A stretch of 64,000 nt of DNA, taken from positions 124,001 to 188,000 of the forward strand of contig CM049995.1 in assembly GCA_016630955.3 (NCBI GenBank). The letters are read 5' to 3'. Below the pieces are notes generated by a model. The model saw only the letters and a list, made by a program, of their open reading frames with translations. It was not told the origin of the DNA and did no database searches. Positions 53,253 through 64,000 of this stretch are shown here, piece after piece (position 1 is the first letter of the stretch; each line of letters starts with the position of its first letter). The stretch comes from Didymella arachidicola. Lineage: Eukaryota; Ascomycota; Dothideomycetes; Pleosporales; Didymellaceae. The position numbers were made by a program, and so were the translations under genes.

Positions 53253-54058
53253 ATGACTTCAACTGTCGTCTTCATTACTGGTGCCAACCGTGGCCTAGGT
53301 CTAGGCTTGTTGCAAAAGTACCTCGCCCAGCCCAACCACACCGTCATCGCTGGCAACCGCAACCCAGCGCACCCCTCGTCAAAGGCATTGGCCGACTTGC
53401 CCAAGGGCGAAGGCAGCAAGCTCATCGTTGTCAAGCTCGACGCTTCCGTTGACCAGGATGCCTTCACCGCCGTTAAGGAGCTGCAGGATAGCTACGGTAT
53501 TGATCACTTCGACATCGTCATCGCCAACGCAGGCGTCTCATACGCCTGGCCACCCGTAGCAGAGCTCAAGCTCGACGACCTTCGTGGCCACTTGGCACCT
53601 AACGTCTTCGGCTTCCTTACCCTCTACCAGGCCACGCGTGCGCTCCTGCAAAAGTCGTCGAGGGAGCCCATATTCGTGCCAATTGGATCAACCGCCGGAG
53701 CTATCGCGTAAGAATTCCATCCCTGTAACTTTTGCATTTGTCCCAAGCAAAATCTAACCTTGCAAACAGTAACCAGCCCCCCATCCCAAATGCGGCGTAT
53801 GGCCCCACCAAGGCGGCAGTGAACTGGTTCACGGTCCGCATCAACAGCGAGGACGCCTGGCTCAACGCCTTCGTTATGGACCCTGGCTGGGTGCAGACAG
53901 ATCTTGGTAACGCCGGCGCACATCACTTCGGTGCCCCACAAGCCGATACGACCATTGAAGACTCGGTCAATGGCATGATCAAGGTATTCAACGAGACATC
54001 TAAGGAGAAGCATGGCGGTAAGATGATTGGCTGGGAGGGTGACGTTAGGGGGTTGTAG
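53253..54058 (+). CDS. Short-chain dehydrogenase/reductase, norsolorinic-acid-ketoreductase-like
   Basis: Exons 53253-53707 and 53770-54058 (62-nt intron) give 247 residues. The Rossmann motif is FITGANRGLGLGLLQKYLA, the NNAG-equivalent is IANAGVSYAW, and the catalytic residues are Ser in IGSTAGAI and Tyr/Lys in AAYGPTKAAVNW, with the intron between them. After that comes DPGWVQTDLGN. Sequence style and length match AflD/nor-1-type ketoreductases and related cluster SDRs. It would reduce a ketone of the polyketide with NADPH. It converges on the adjacent P450. Confidence 0.92.
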
Positions 54059-54566
54059 TTTCAGTTCAGATGCAGACATAAACAGACCGAGTGCAGTACA
54101 CTTGCGCTCTGGCCGGGTTTGTTTTTACTCAAGAAATACTCCTACAGCAGAAATAGTACATAGCTCATCGAATGACACATGCTATGTCAGACAGGGTAAT
54201 GAATTAGTAATGCACACTGTGAATTCTTGGGTATAATTGCCGCTTCTCGCTCGTCTCCCATTAACTTCAAAGTATCCGTATGTGTCAGAAAAGAGGGTCT
54301 GAGAGCTACTCAACACCACTATCTTGTTATGTGCTTTGTATTCGAGATCTTTGCCTAGAATTGACATCATAGCGTACTCGACGCGTCCAGGACGAAGTTC
54401 ATGATACCGCCGTGTCCAGAAGGTCTCAAAGTCACCAAACGAGATATAGTCAAGAAACAACAGCTCATTCCCTATCTTCTGGCTAACCTTGTACCATAAT
54501 CCGCATCACCACAACTAGCACCAAAGATCCAAAGACCATCTCTCAAACACATTGGGTCAGCTGAGC
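54059..54566. other. Intergenic with a possible gene remnant
   Basis: A minus-strand frame, about 54510-54182 (KIGNELLFLDYISFGDFETF ...), has protein-like composition and could be a remnant exon of an unidentified gene. It has no start codon in a sensible place and no recognised domain, so it is not called. Confidence 0.35.
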
Positions 54567-56483
54567 TCAAGCCCGGGGGCTCCTAAACATAACACGCAAT
54601 CCCTGGCTCCCTTCTGCAGGCACAGGGATGATAAAATCACTGTTCGCATCGATATCCCGCGCGCGCTCCGTCTCATACAGCTCCATCGTATGGCCGCCCT
54701 TACTGCCATCGTAAAGGTCGTATTTGAGGAAGAAACTGGCCAGTATGAGGGCCATCTCGCGACGGGCGAGTGACATACTGCAGTGCATTAGCCGCCAACC
54801 AAAAAGCAAAGAGATGGAATCATACGCACCCAACACAGTTCCGGGATCCTCGAGCAAATCCGTGGAAGTAGCGTACTAGCTTGGGGTTCTCGATCCAGCG
54901 CGATGGTCGGAATTTATATGGGTCTTCAAAGGCTGAGGGGTCCATGTGCGTGTCTAGTGGTGATGCGCTGTAGTCGGTGCCGGGCGGCACGACGTACGCC
55001 TTGCCGGTCTGCTTGGATATATACGTGATCGGGACGTCGGGCGATACACGCATTTGCCGGGCCATGACGCCAGGGTGCAGCCTTACGGCTTCCTGGATGA
55101 TGGCGCCGAGGTACGGAAGGGCCTCGACTGCTGCGAGAGCTGGCATTCCGTCGTCTTGGAGTGGAACACTGGAGAGCTCTTCTTTGAGCTTGGCTACTTC
55201 TTCGGGATGGGCTAGTAGCTCGTAGAGGGCTGCTGTGAGAGTCCAGGCTACGTGGCTGTGTCAGTGTTGGATTCGTAAGATGAAAAACTGTCATCGTATG
55301 CTTACCGGTCGTGCCCTCGCCGGCGAATACAACCAGCTGCGCCTCGCTGGCTAACCTCAAATCCGTCTTTTCTGCATCAGATAGCTTACTGTTCAAGATG
55401 CCCTCGAAAATCGTGCTCTTGACGCGCTCTGGGTTTGGCGACGAGCGGATGGCGCGAACCTGATTGATCCACCAGTTCTGGCGCTCGCGCAGCGCACCCA
55501 TGGACGGGAAGAGAAAAAGCAGTAACCAGTCCGGTGAGAATTGGATGAGCGGCATCAGCCAGGGAAAGAGGAAGCAGAGATGCGTCATGAAGAAGAAGGC
55601 ATCCGTCGACTCGAAATGCGACTTGCCATAATCGGGCATGTCCATGAACTTAAGCGACTCGTCAAATGCGTACATGGTTATGACATCGCTAGCGCACGCC
55701 TTGAAGATGTGGTGCATTTGAACTACTTGTTCAGACCGTCCGGCTTCCTCGAGTCGTGACAGCATCACACTGAGATGTTTACGCATGATGTGCTCCAGAC
55801 GGTGGATACTAGCCGTCGAGAAGAACGAGTTGAGTGCATTGCGGCGCTGACGGTGTTTATCATGATGCTGCGTTGACACGATCGAGTTGGGAGCTGTTGA
55901 CCAAAGGCAATTAGTTGGCATTCTCATTAAGGGTTCTGTTACTGTTGTATCACTTACTACCGGTCCTAAGTGGAAACCAATGCGGCTTATCCGTTTTCCT
56001 GCCACTTGCCGGGTAAAGAGTGTCGAGAAACTCGGGGTCACTGAAGTGTACCTCGTTTGGCGTGATACGGACGATGGGACCTGATCATGCAGAGTTTAGA
56101 GAACGTGTCTGTCTTGGATAGAATTGAGAACGCACCGTATTGTTTATGCATCTCTGTTACGCGAAGGAAATACTTCCCGCCGAGCCAGGCTTCATAGTAG
56201 GCCTCGTACAGATAAGTCAAGCCTAGCGTCAAATTGTCAGAGCAAGGCACAACTGAGGGAAGTCGGGTGTCAATCAACCTGCTAGCTTGGGACCTGGAAT
56301 CTTGGCCAAAGGAGAGAGGTAGACTAACGATTCAATCAGCAGAATTCTGGATTATACTACAGGATACATACGCCGGTAGAAGGAAAGAGAAGCATAGTAT
56401 GCAAGTGTCACAGCTACAGTCAAGAGGGCACCCTGACGCGCCCAGATCCCCCATTCTTCTTTCGCGGTAGTGAAAGAGTCCAT
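54567..56483 (-). CDS. Cytochrome P450 monooxygenase (cluster P450 1)
   Basis: Seven minus-strand exons (56483-56372, 56323-56279, 56222-56136, 56080-55958, 55893-55306, 55247-54830, 54777-54567) give 527 residues. The N-terminal membrane anchor is ARQGALLTVAVTLAYYASL, followed by SPLAKIPGPKLAG and MHKQYGPIVRITPNEVHFSD. The I helix has VVFAGEGTTAWTL, the K helix EAVRLHP (ExxR), and the heme loop FARGSRNCVG with the thiolate Cys next to the last intron. It resembles trichodiene-oxygenase-like P450s of fungal clusters. ER-bound; it would hydroxylate or epoxidise the pathway intermediate. All six introns (48-64 nt) keep phase. Confidence 0.9.
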
Positions 56484-56962
56484 GGCTAAAGCTGTGAGCT
56501 TCGAGTCCCAATCCATTCTCTTTTGTTTTATGATTTTGAGGGGTCCGGCTAGACAGTCAGAAGACTCAACAACAAAGGCACGGATGAACTATCCTTTTCT
56601 CCTTACTTGAAGCATAGATACCTTATTGTTGCCATTCCAAGTCGCTAAACGATGGCCTAGCGTCAAACATTGCATGCGCTATACCCAATCGAGGTGATGA
56701 CAATTGTTGTGCGAGGAAGACCGATAGAGGTAATCTTGCGTCAGTAATCCTGCATGATGCTTAGCGACTTCTCCCCACCATTCGCTTGGTCGGCTTTCAG
56801 CTTACCTTGTGCACTGCTATCCCGCTGCGGGCTGGTTCGCCCAGAACATTGGGTTGAACTCTCTGAAGAGACACCGCGACAGCCGTTGGATTCGGCCTGC
56901 TTGTCAATGAATTGACCCTACCATTCGCCCTCACCTGCCCAAACCATCACTACGCAGCGACT
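56484..56962. promoter_or_regulatory. Divergent promoter region between two cluster P450 genes
   Basis: 479 bp between oppositely oriented P450 genes, so it probably drives both. No palindromic zinc-cluster site was identified with confidence. Confidence 0.45.
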
Positions 56963-58814
56963 ATGGCTATCATATCCGGCTTTTCAGACTATCAAGTCCT
57001 TGCATTTGGAGTATCGGGCTTCGTACTCCTCTTCGTCCTCGCACGACACTATGCGCTGCCGAAACCTATCCAAGGCATTCCCTACATCGCATCCTCATCG
57101 CGCCAGATTCTGGGAGATCTTCCCGCCATGAAAAAACACATCGAAGGAGGAGGAACGTACATTACGTACCTCGGTGAGGTTCTCGAGAAACTCCAGACGC
57201 CCGTAGCGCAGGTCTTCATCTGGCCGTTGGGCAAGCCCATGGTGATTTTCGGCGATTTTGGGGAAGCGCACGATCTGTTCATGCACCGCGAGCCCGAATT
57301 TGAGCGGGCAGTCACACTTGCCAACCTTGTCAAAGGAATTCTGCCGAGTCACCATATCCATCACAAGACGAATGCATCCTGGAAGGCCCAGCGCATGCTG
57401 ATACGTGACCTTATGACGCCGTCGTTCTTGCATAATGTGGCAGCACCGGTACTACATGGTAGCGCGGAGCGGCTGGTTCAGCGTAAGTTTGTCCTTTGTT
57501 ACTCCCGTCTCTCCTTGGTCTTGGATCATTCTTGTTCGAAGCGGAATCTCACCAACTGTTTGCTTAGTCTGGAGCGTCAAAGCCCGCATTGCTGGGGGAA
57601 GACCCTTCGCGGGCAATCAAGACATCTACAACTTTGCTCTCGACGCCGTGACTGCCTTTGCCTTTGGCCAACAATTTGAGCACAGTGCAGTACAGCCTGC
57701 GCTTGACGCCTTGCGGGCTCTGAGTGAGGACGAGCAGAAGAGACTACAGGCCTCTGGAGGCAGGAATGACCCGATAGCATTTCAGCGGCCGCCTCTTCCC
57801 GAACTGCTGCAGGCGATTATCGAACTCACAGAGACGGTTGTAGAGCTGCACGGAAATCCCTTGCCAGCTCTTACCTGGGCTTATGTGATGCGCAAGCCCC
57901 GCGTTGCGAGGGCAAACAGGCTTAAGGAGGAACACATTCGGAGTCAGTTGCGCACCGCTGTCGCGAAACTGAAGGATGTAAGCACCAACAGCGATGTCGA
58001 GCCAGTGTCCTCGTCGGCAGTCGAGCACATGGTTGCGAGAGAGAGGAGTCTTGCCCTCAAGGCTGGCCGCACTCCCGACTACCTGTCGCGCGTCATGATA
58101 GACGAAGTATTTGGCTTCGTTTACGCAGGCCACGAAACGACGAGTACCACACTGTGCTGGGGTATCAAGTTCCTAGCCGACAATCCCAATGTGCAGGCCC
58201 AGCTGCGCGCTGCACTGCACCAAACCCACGCTGAAGCACACGCCCAGTCACGCAGCCCAACAGCACACGAAATCGTCAGCACCCAGGTCCCGTGGCTCGA
58301 GGCCACCATCGAGGAGATGCTGCGCTGCTCTGGCACCGCGCCGAGTGTTGACCGTGAGGCCTTGGTTGATACTCAGCTGTTGGGCTTCCACATCCCCAAG
58401 GGCACCATTGTATCGCACCCTTGCGCGGGCCCCGGCCTGACACGCCCCGGTTTTGATGTCGATGAAAAGGTGCGCAGTCCCAGCAGTCAAGAGGCACGGA
58501 GGAAGCCTGGCGTGGCTCGCAACACGTGGAGCCGCGATGACATAGCCAAGTTCAATCCTGAGCGCTGGCTCAAGCAGCGCGAGGGTCGTGTCGAGTATGA
58601 TCCAAACGCGGGGCCACAGCTGGCTTTCGGCCTTGGCACCCGAGCTTGCTGGGGCAAAAGGCTCGTCTATGTCGAGGCCCGCATCCTGGTTACGCTGCTG
58701 GTTTGGAAGTTTGAATTTTTGGCTTGCCCGCCCGATCTGTCTGGTTATGGGGCGGTGATGAAGACGACAAATGAGCCCCGCGACTGTTATGTACGTCTGC
58801 GGGAGCTAAATTAG
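56963..58814 (+). CDS. Cytochrome P450 monooxygenase (cluster P450 2)
   Basis: Exons 56963-57482 and 57568-58814 (85-nt intron) give 588 residues. An in-frame ATG at 56912 exists, but MAIISGFSDYQVLAFG leads directly into the membrane anchor FGVSGFVLLFVLARHYAL. Key motifs are VFGFVYAGHETTSTTLCW in the I helix, EEMLRCSG (ExxR), KFNPERWLKQREG and the heme loop FGLGTRACWGKRL. It is longer than average, with an insertion between the K helix and the PERW region. It probably acts on the same intermediate as its divergent neighbour. The reaction is not assignable. Confidence 0.9.
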
Positions 58815-59509
58815 TCCTCCCGATCTCGGTCGAGCAAGATGAAATTCAATTGATAGGCCTGTAATTTGCTGCACTACGGTAGGCTCCGCTTTACATATAC
58901 CAGAAATGCTATACAATGTATTGTACAATTTCAGCTCTTAAGCTTGTCGCGCAACAAATTTCTCACCAAAATGAGGAACATGATAAGTAGAGAGAGCAAG
59001 TACAGCTACAATACACAAACATCTACAGTCGCAACTACATGCGAAGTGTACCTTTTTTGCTTCTAAAGTATACGCCTCCTCCGCTTGGACCCACGACTAA
59101 GACTGACGCCAGATTCCAGTGACTATTTGTCCATGGCTCGGCGGTGAACACAATGCGCGGGCAAACCTACCATAAGCTGTAAGATGGATGCTTTGGTGGA
59201 TACATGTAAGCTGCAGTAGTACGGCAAGTGGCACGCCCTGATTATGAGTACCTGTTCGATCGCGTGTGTGCGGACCTGCAATCTGACAGTAATCACTGTA
59301 ATCGGACAGGCTAGACCTGCGTATCCTAATCTAGTTAGCGTCATTCCGCCCCCCAATCGAAGCATTTGTCGTATCCTAGGCGGTCACCGAGTATTGCAGC
59401 GAGAATATTGCAGCGAGAAAATACTGGTATGAAGTTCTTGCCTGCCACGGCTGAAGAGAGGTCAAGTTGCGCTTACATCGAGAATTTCGCTCACGCATGA
59501 TAGACAATC
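58815..59509. other. Intergenic, no supported gene
   Basis: About 0.7 kb between two P450 genes on the same strand. No gene; a short direct repeat GAGAATATTGCAGC/TATTGCAGCGAGAA is at about 59392-59418. Confidence 0.5.
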
Positions 59510-61436
59510 ATGGCGGTTTATGAAGCTCTGGATTTTGGCCTGGGGTCGACGATATCTCTGGTCACTGCGGCTCTGACTGTCGTGTTTACTCTCGCATGGA
59601 AACTCAGCCATGTTGGCATGAGGCCTACAAACGCGCCTCCAGGACCCCCAACTGTACCCGTCATAGGCAATCTCCATCTGATGCCCAAAAGCCATGCTTG
59701 GCTACAATACTTCAATTGGGCGAAGCAGTATGGGTAGGTTACGAGCCAGTGCCACCGAATAGACGAAGGGAGCAATTCTAACTATACGCAGGCCCGTCTT
59801 TTCGCTCATGTTGGGGACCAAGACCTTCATCATCATCAGCTCGGATCAAGCTGTGAAGGACTTGCTCGAGAAGCGAAGCAGGATCTATTCTTCGCGGCCC
59901 GAGCTATACCTCGCCTGGACTATTCTCGGCTCGGGTCTACGCATGGCGTCCATGGTGCGTGATACTTTCTTCCGAGCTTCCAAGTAAAAATCAGAACTGA
60001 TGCTTTCCGCGCCAGGTCTATGGCGACACGTGGCGCACATCCCGCCGCTTGATGCACAGCATGCTGCACGTTCAGGCCGCAAAAACATACGTCCCATACC
60101 AAGACCTTGAATGCAAGCAGATGCTAGTGGACATGCTGGATCAGCCCGATCGGTTCGCAGACCACATCAAGCGCTTCACGTACTCGCTTACGGCGCAGAT
60201 GGTGTATGGGTTCCGCACTGTCGACATCCAGGATCCGCGGCTGGTGCAGTTCTACAGCGGGTTTGACAAGTTTGCGAAGATTGTCGCTAGTCAGACTTCT
60301 GCTTTGCTGGACTTGTATCCTGTTCTGCGCTGGTTGCCGGAGTTTTGCCTTCCTGCGCTGCGCGAAGCGCGGGCCCTGGGTCGCAAGGAGAGGGAATTCT
60401 ATGGAGGGCTTTGGTCGGAGGCCAAGACTCATATCAAGAATGGAACCTCGACTGTGAGTGTTGTTTCGTAATCTTGGATTGTAGCTGACTTCTCGCGTGA
60501 CAGCCCTGTTTCTGCGTAGGCATAGCCGAGGCACAAGAGAAGGAAGGTTGGTCTGACATGCTCTGCGCGTACACCAGCGGATCTGCTCTTGAAGGCGGTT
60601 CGGATACGACGTAAGTTCCTGTCCTTGTAAGGCGAGCAAGTAAATCCCGACCTCTGACCCGCGCAGCTCGGCAACCCTAGTCGCCTTCATACAAGCCATG
60701 CTCTTATACCCAGAAGCACAGGCACTGATCCGTGCCGAAATCGACAAAGTCTGCGGCGAAAGAATGCCCGAGCTATCCGACCAGGACAGTCTGCCCATGG
60801 TACGCGCCGCAGGCAAGGAGATCCTGCGCTGGTGGCCCATAACCCCGTTTTCGGTGCCGCACAGCAACACCCAGGAAGACGAGTACATGGGGTACCGAAT
60901 TCCAAAGGATTCCACCGTTCTCCTGAACGTATGGTGAGTTGCGGCCCCTATTCCCACAAGTGGAGTGCTAACCGTACCGATCAAGGGGCATCCATTTCGA
61001 CCCAGACCGATACGCCAACCCCGAGGCCTTCGACCCAACGCGCTTCGCAGGCGACACAAGCACGTCGTACGAATCGGCCAACAATCCAGACATCAGCAAA
61101 CGCGACCACTTCGGCTTCGGCGCCAGCCGCCGCGTGTGCCAGGGCATGCACGTCGTAGACCGGTCGCTGTTCCTCGCCATCTCGCGGCTGCTGTGGGCCT
61201 TCGACATCAACAAAGCGGTCGGTCTGGACGGGCGCGAGGTAACGCCTGACAGGACGGCGATGGCAGACAGCCAGGTAGCGATGCCGAGTCCGTTTCCGGC
61301 CAAAATCACGGCGCGCTCGGGGCTCAGGGCGGAGAAGATCCGGCAGGCGTGGGGGGAGTGCCAGGAGTTGTTGGATGGAGAGAAGCAGTGGAAGGAGATT
61401 CCGGAAGGGATTGGGTTTGGGAAGCGGGACCCTTGA
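59510..61436 (+). CDS. Cytochrome P450 monooxygenase (cluster P450 3, OrdA/AflQ-like)
   Basis: Six exons (59510-59733, 59792-59954, 60016-60453, 60504-60610, 60667-60933, 60986-61436) give 549 residues. The N-terminal anchor LVTAALTVVFTLAWKL is followed by the proline hinge PPGPPTVPVIGNLHLM. The I helix carries SGSALEGGSDTT, interrupted by an intron inside the final Thr codon. The K helix is KEILRWWP, PERF-like DPTRFAGD, and heme loop FGFGASRRVCQG. The EGGSDTT form is typical of CYP families around O-methylsterigmatocystin oxidoreductase. All five introns are 50-61 nt. ER-bound oxidation of the cluster intermediate is expected. Confidence 0.9.
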
Positions 61437-62153
61437 GGGCGGGCCCGGAAGAGGCGTTGGGTGTGTCTGAGCTGACGGCGTGGTGTGTACTGCAAGTACT
61501 TAACTGCTCTAAGAACAAGATATTTCCCTTTAACCTGCCAACCCATTTTCCACAAGATGCACATCTCCCCACGTTTCCCCTCATTATCCTCAGCACATAG
61601 ACCACCCCCGCTCTCACTCAAACCTAGTAGACCAACCGCCGCATACAAACAATCCCACAAGCAGTAACTCGACCAGTCCCCCATCCTGCATCCATCAAAC
61701 CGCACATTCACCACCAAGCACTCAGGCGCCTCTAAACAGTACAATGTAACGATTACACTTCGAACAAACCGAGGTGTACATGGTCACCACTTTACGATGG
61801 AAAGATGCATAGCCCGGACATGACATAAACATAACCCCCGCTGGCTTAGGAGATGAGATGAGATGTTGCCTTGACCGGCCCGGATCGGGCCGTCGAGAAG
61901 TAGGAGATGTGTGGATAACACAACGGGATAGTACAGAATACTCACCAGAGAATACCGCAAGATAGCAAGACAAGAGAAGCAGGATTTCACAAACAATCTC
62001 TAAGGTGGTTTGAAACATATGTATCCAACGAACGTCTAAACACAACCACACTTGAAACAACAACAAAAACCCAATAATCCATCCAGCACCCCCCAAACGC
62101 CCAGATACCTCTCAATCTATCCACAAACCACCATCCATCTTCTCGGGATCCTC
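61437..62153. other. Intergenic between convergent P450 and PKS genes
   Basis: 3' untranslated regions of two convergent genes. No gene is supported. Confidence 0.55.
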
Positions 62154-64000
62154 CTACTTCTCCCCACCCTTAGGCAACTTACTCACCAATTTCTCGCACA
62201 GTCCCACCAACGAACTTGCATTCGTAATATCAAGCGTACTCAGCTCCGCGCCAAGTTTCTGCCTTACCCAACCCCTCAGCTCAACAGCAGACAGCGAGTC
62301 CAGCCCGTATGCCATGAGCGGCTTTCCGGGCTCGAGGTCCGACTCCAGACGCAGCAGCTTGGCGACTTGTTTCTGAAGTAAGGTAACGGCGGCGGCGACA
62401 AGGGCCGGGGTAGCGGTGTCAGCGGCGTGAAGCTTGTGGAAGGCGAGGATGGCTTGGTCGGCGGTGTCGCCTTGGGTTTGGGGGGAGTTGTCGGTTTCGT
62501 GCGAGGCGAAGAGGTAGGCGAAGCGGCGCTCGCTGACGAGGTCCGAGGTTGCTGCCGGGAGGGGGTATGAGATGCCGGTTACGAGCTGGGCTGCACTTGC
62601 TGCGCTGAGCGGGTGGCGTGTGTCTTGTTGCTGCATTATCGAGTAGCCGAGGATGCTGCGCAGTACGCCTTCGTCGATGGGTGTCCATTCGCGTCGGTCG
62701 AAGCGGGCTTCGAGTGCGGCTCCGCCAACTTCGGCTACGTAGCCAACGTCTTCGATGAGCCCGAGATCGACTGTGTTGGCATGCAAGCCTTGGGACTGGC
62801 GGAAGTAGGCGAATGCGTCCAAGAAGGCGTTTCCAGCTGCGTAGTTGGCCTGTCCCTTGTTGCCCACCACGCCGGAGATACTCGACAGCATGGTGAAGAA
62901 GTCGAGGCTTTGCTGTTGTTCCTGCAGCGCTGCGTGGTGAAGGTTCCAGGTACCTGCTACCTTGGCATGGATGGCTGTATGGTAGTCATCGTACGTCATC
63001 GACTCGTACGGCTTGTCCTGGTGGGATGTCAGTGCTTGCAGCCAAACAACGAGTTGGGGAGCTTACCCGCAAAACCATAGCTCCCTGTATGACACCCGCG
63101 ATCTTTCCAGACTCCCTGAAGACACGGTGCACAAAGTCCTTGTCACCAACGTCGCCCTTGACATCTGTCACTTGACAGCCGTACGACGCGCAATTCTCAA
63201 CGGCTGATGCCGAAGCTGGGTCCTGCAGTCCGCTACGACTCATCACAAGGATGTGTCGCGCGCCTTGACGCGCCATGTGTATGGCGAGGCTACCGCAGAG
63301 ACCCTTGAGACCACCTACAATCAGGTAGGCCACATCGGGCCGAAGCTCGAGCTTGCTCAAAGCTGGTCTGGTCGGCACTTGCACATCACTGCTATCGCGG
63401 TTTGAGATGACAATTTTTCCAATGTGCTGGCCGCTGCGGATGAACATCAGAGCGGGAATGACTTCGTCAAAGCCGAACACAGTCACCGGATGGATGGGTC
63501 CGACATGGCCGCTTTCCACAAGAGCGAACACCTCGCTAAGTAATCTGGTAGCAGATTAGCCTCTGCCGAGCAGAAGGAAAAAGTCATGGTTGCTGCGTAC
63601 CTTCCAATAAGCTCGTCGCTGATCTCCCTGGTGTACGACAGATCGACCGCGCGGAACGAGCAGTTTCTATCAAACGGCTCCATAGCTAGGGTGTTGCGGT
63701 CGACAATGTCACGTTTTCCAATCTCGACCATGACACCACCATCTGCCGTGAGGCGCCACGACTCGTCGAGTAGTTCTCCAATCAATGAGTTGAGAATAAC
63801 ATCGACGCCACGGCCGCCGGTCTCGCGTCGAATCTCCTCTGCGAAGCGGGTGTTGCGAGATGAGAACATGCGGTTGCGTGGGATTCCGAACGTGTCAGCA
63901 AGGTACTTGCGCTTTTCCTCGGAGCTCACGGTGACAAATATCTGAATGCTAGGTCAGGACAATGCCTTGTAGGATTGGAGAAGAACACGCAAAACTTACG
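62154..64000 (-). CDS. Highly reducing polyketide synthase, 3' part (ER-KR-ACP)
   Basis: Minus-strand exons 63941-63601, 63544-63067 and 63017-62154, with a further exon ending at base 64000; the gene continues off the window. Visible order: end of the enoylreductase (IFVTVSSEEKRKYLADTF, GGRGVDVILNSLIGELLDESW, FGFDEVIPALMFIRSGQHIGKIV), ketoreductase (DVAYLIVGGLKGLCGSLAIH, and SSISGVVGNKGQANYAAGNAF with the catalytic Ser and Tyr) and an acyl carrier protein with the phosphopantetheine Ser in AYGLDSLSAVELRGW. It stops about 45 residues after that Ser, so no thioesterase, reductase or NRPS module follows and chain release must use another enzyme. Introns are 49, 56 and 58 nt. Confidence 0.95.

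Overview
This is nuclear DNA of a filamentous ascomycete (Pezizomycotina). The class is probably Dothideomycetes, but that is a guess. The evidence is many 41-110 nt GT-AG introns with CTAAC/CTGAC branch sites, fungal housekeeping genes (ORC6, GCV1, VMA5, KRR1, an Iec1-like INO80 subunit), fungal chromovirus and pogo/Fot1 transposons, and a polyketide-type gene cluster. Exon boundaries below were read by eye from splice signals and phase. Every multi-exon model given joins in frame.

Layout. 1-2.1 kb: 3' end of a Ty1/copia element. 3.2-11 kb: a secretome block with four small secreted proteins that share a CxCx(F/L)(F/Y) ... WYxC pattern, and two genes of an unrecognised secreted family (one single-domain, one with two tandem domains). 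12-22.8 kb: ORC6, glycine-cleavage T protein, V-ATPase subunit C, KRR1, a SET-domain protein, a 2-oxoglutarate oxygenase and an allantoate-permease-type transporter. 23.05-32.0 kb: a pogo/Fot1-like DNA transposon whose left terminal repeat was split by an intact chromodomain gypsy retrotransposon (484-bp LTRs that read as identical, GGCGC duplication). The retroelement shows a textbook U UUU UUA -1 frameshift site between gag and pol, a possible self-priming arrangement, and an antisense ORF with a Zn2Cys6-type cysteine pattern. 32.5-37.9 kb: an aldo-keto reductase, the Iec1-like zinc-finger protein, a small membrane protein and an alkaline ceramidase. 38.7 kb: a tRNA-Pro gene. 41-44.3 kb: a sugar transporter and a broken aconitase paralogue. 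46-64 kb: a secondary-metabolite cluster with two FAD-linked oxidases, a BAHD-type acyltransferase, a nor-1-like reductase, three cytochrome P450s and the 3' end of a reducing polyketide synthase that runs off the right edge.

The two most unusual observations concern RNA splicing. (1) The tRNA-Pro(AGG) gene regains a standard 72-nt cloverleaf only if two introns with spliceosome-type signals (GTGAGT...CTGAC...TAG and GTAAGT...CTAAC...CAG) are removed from its D arm, in addition to a conventional anticodon-loop intron. (2) The FAD oxidase gene at 46-47.7 kb is read in frame only if a twin intron (stwintron, D1,2 type) is excised in two steps.

In the cluster the likely logic is that the PKS makes a chain, the P450s and FAD oxidases oxidise or cyclise it, the SDR reduces a carbonyl and the BAHD enzyme acylates a hydroxyl. 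The product cannot be named from this window.
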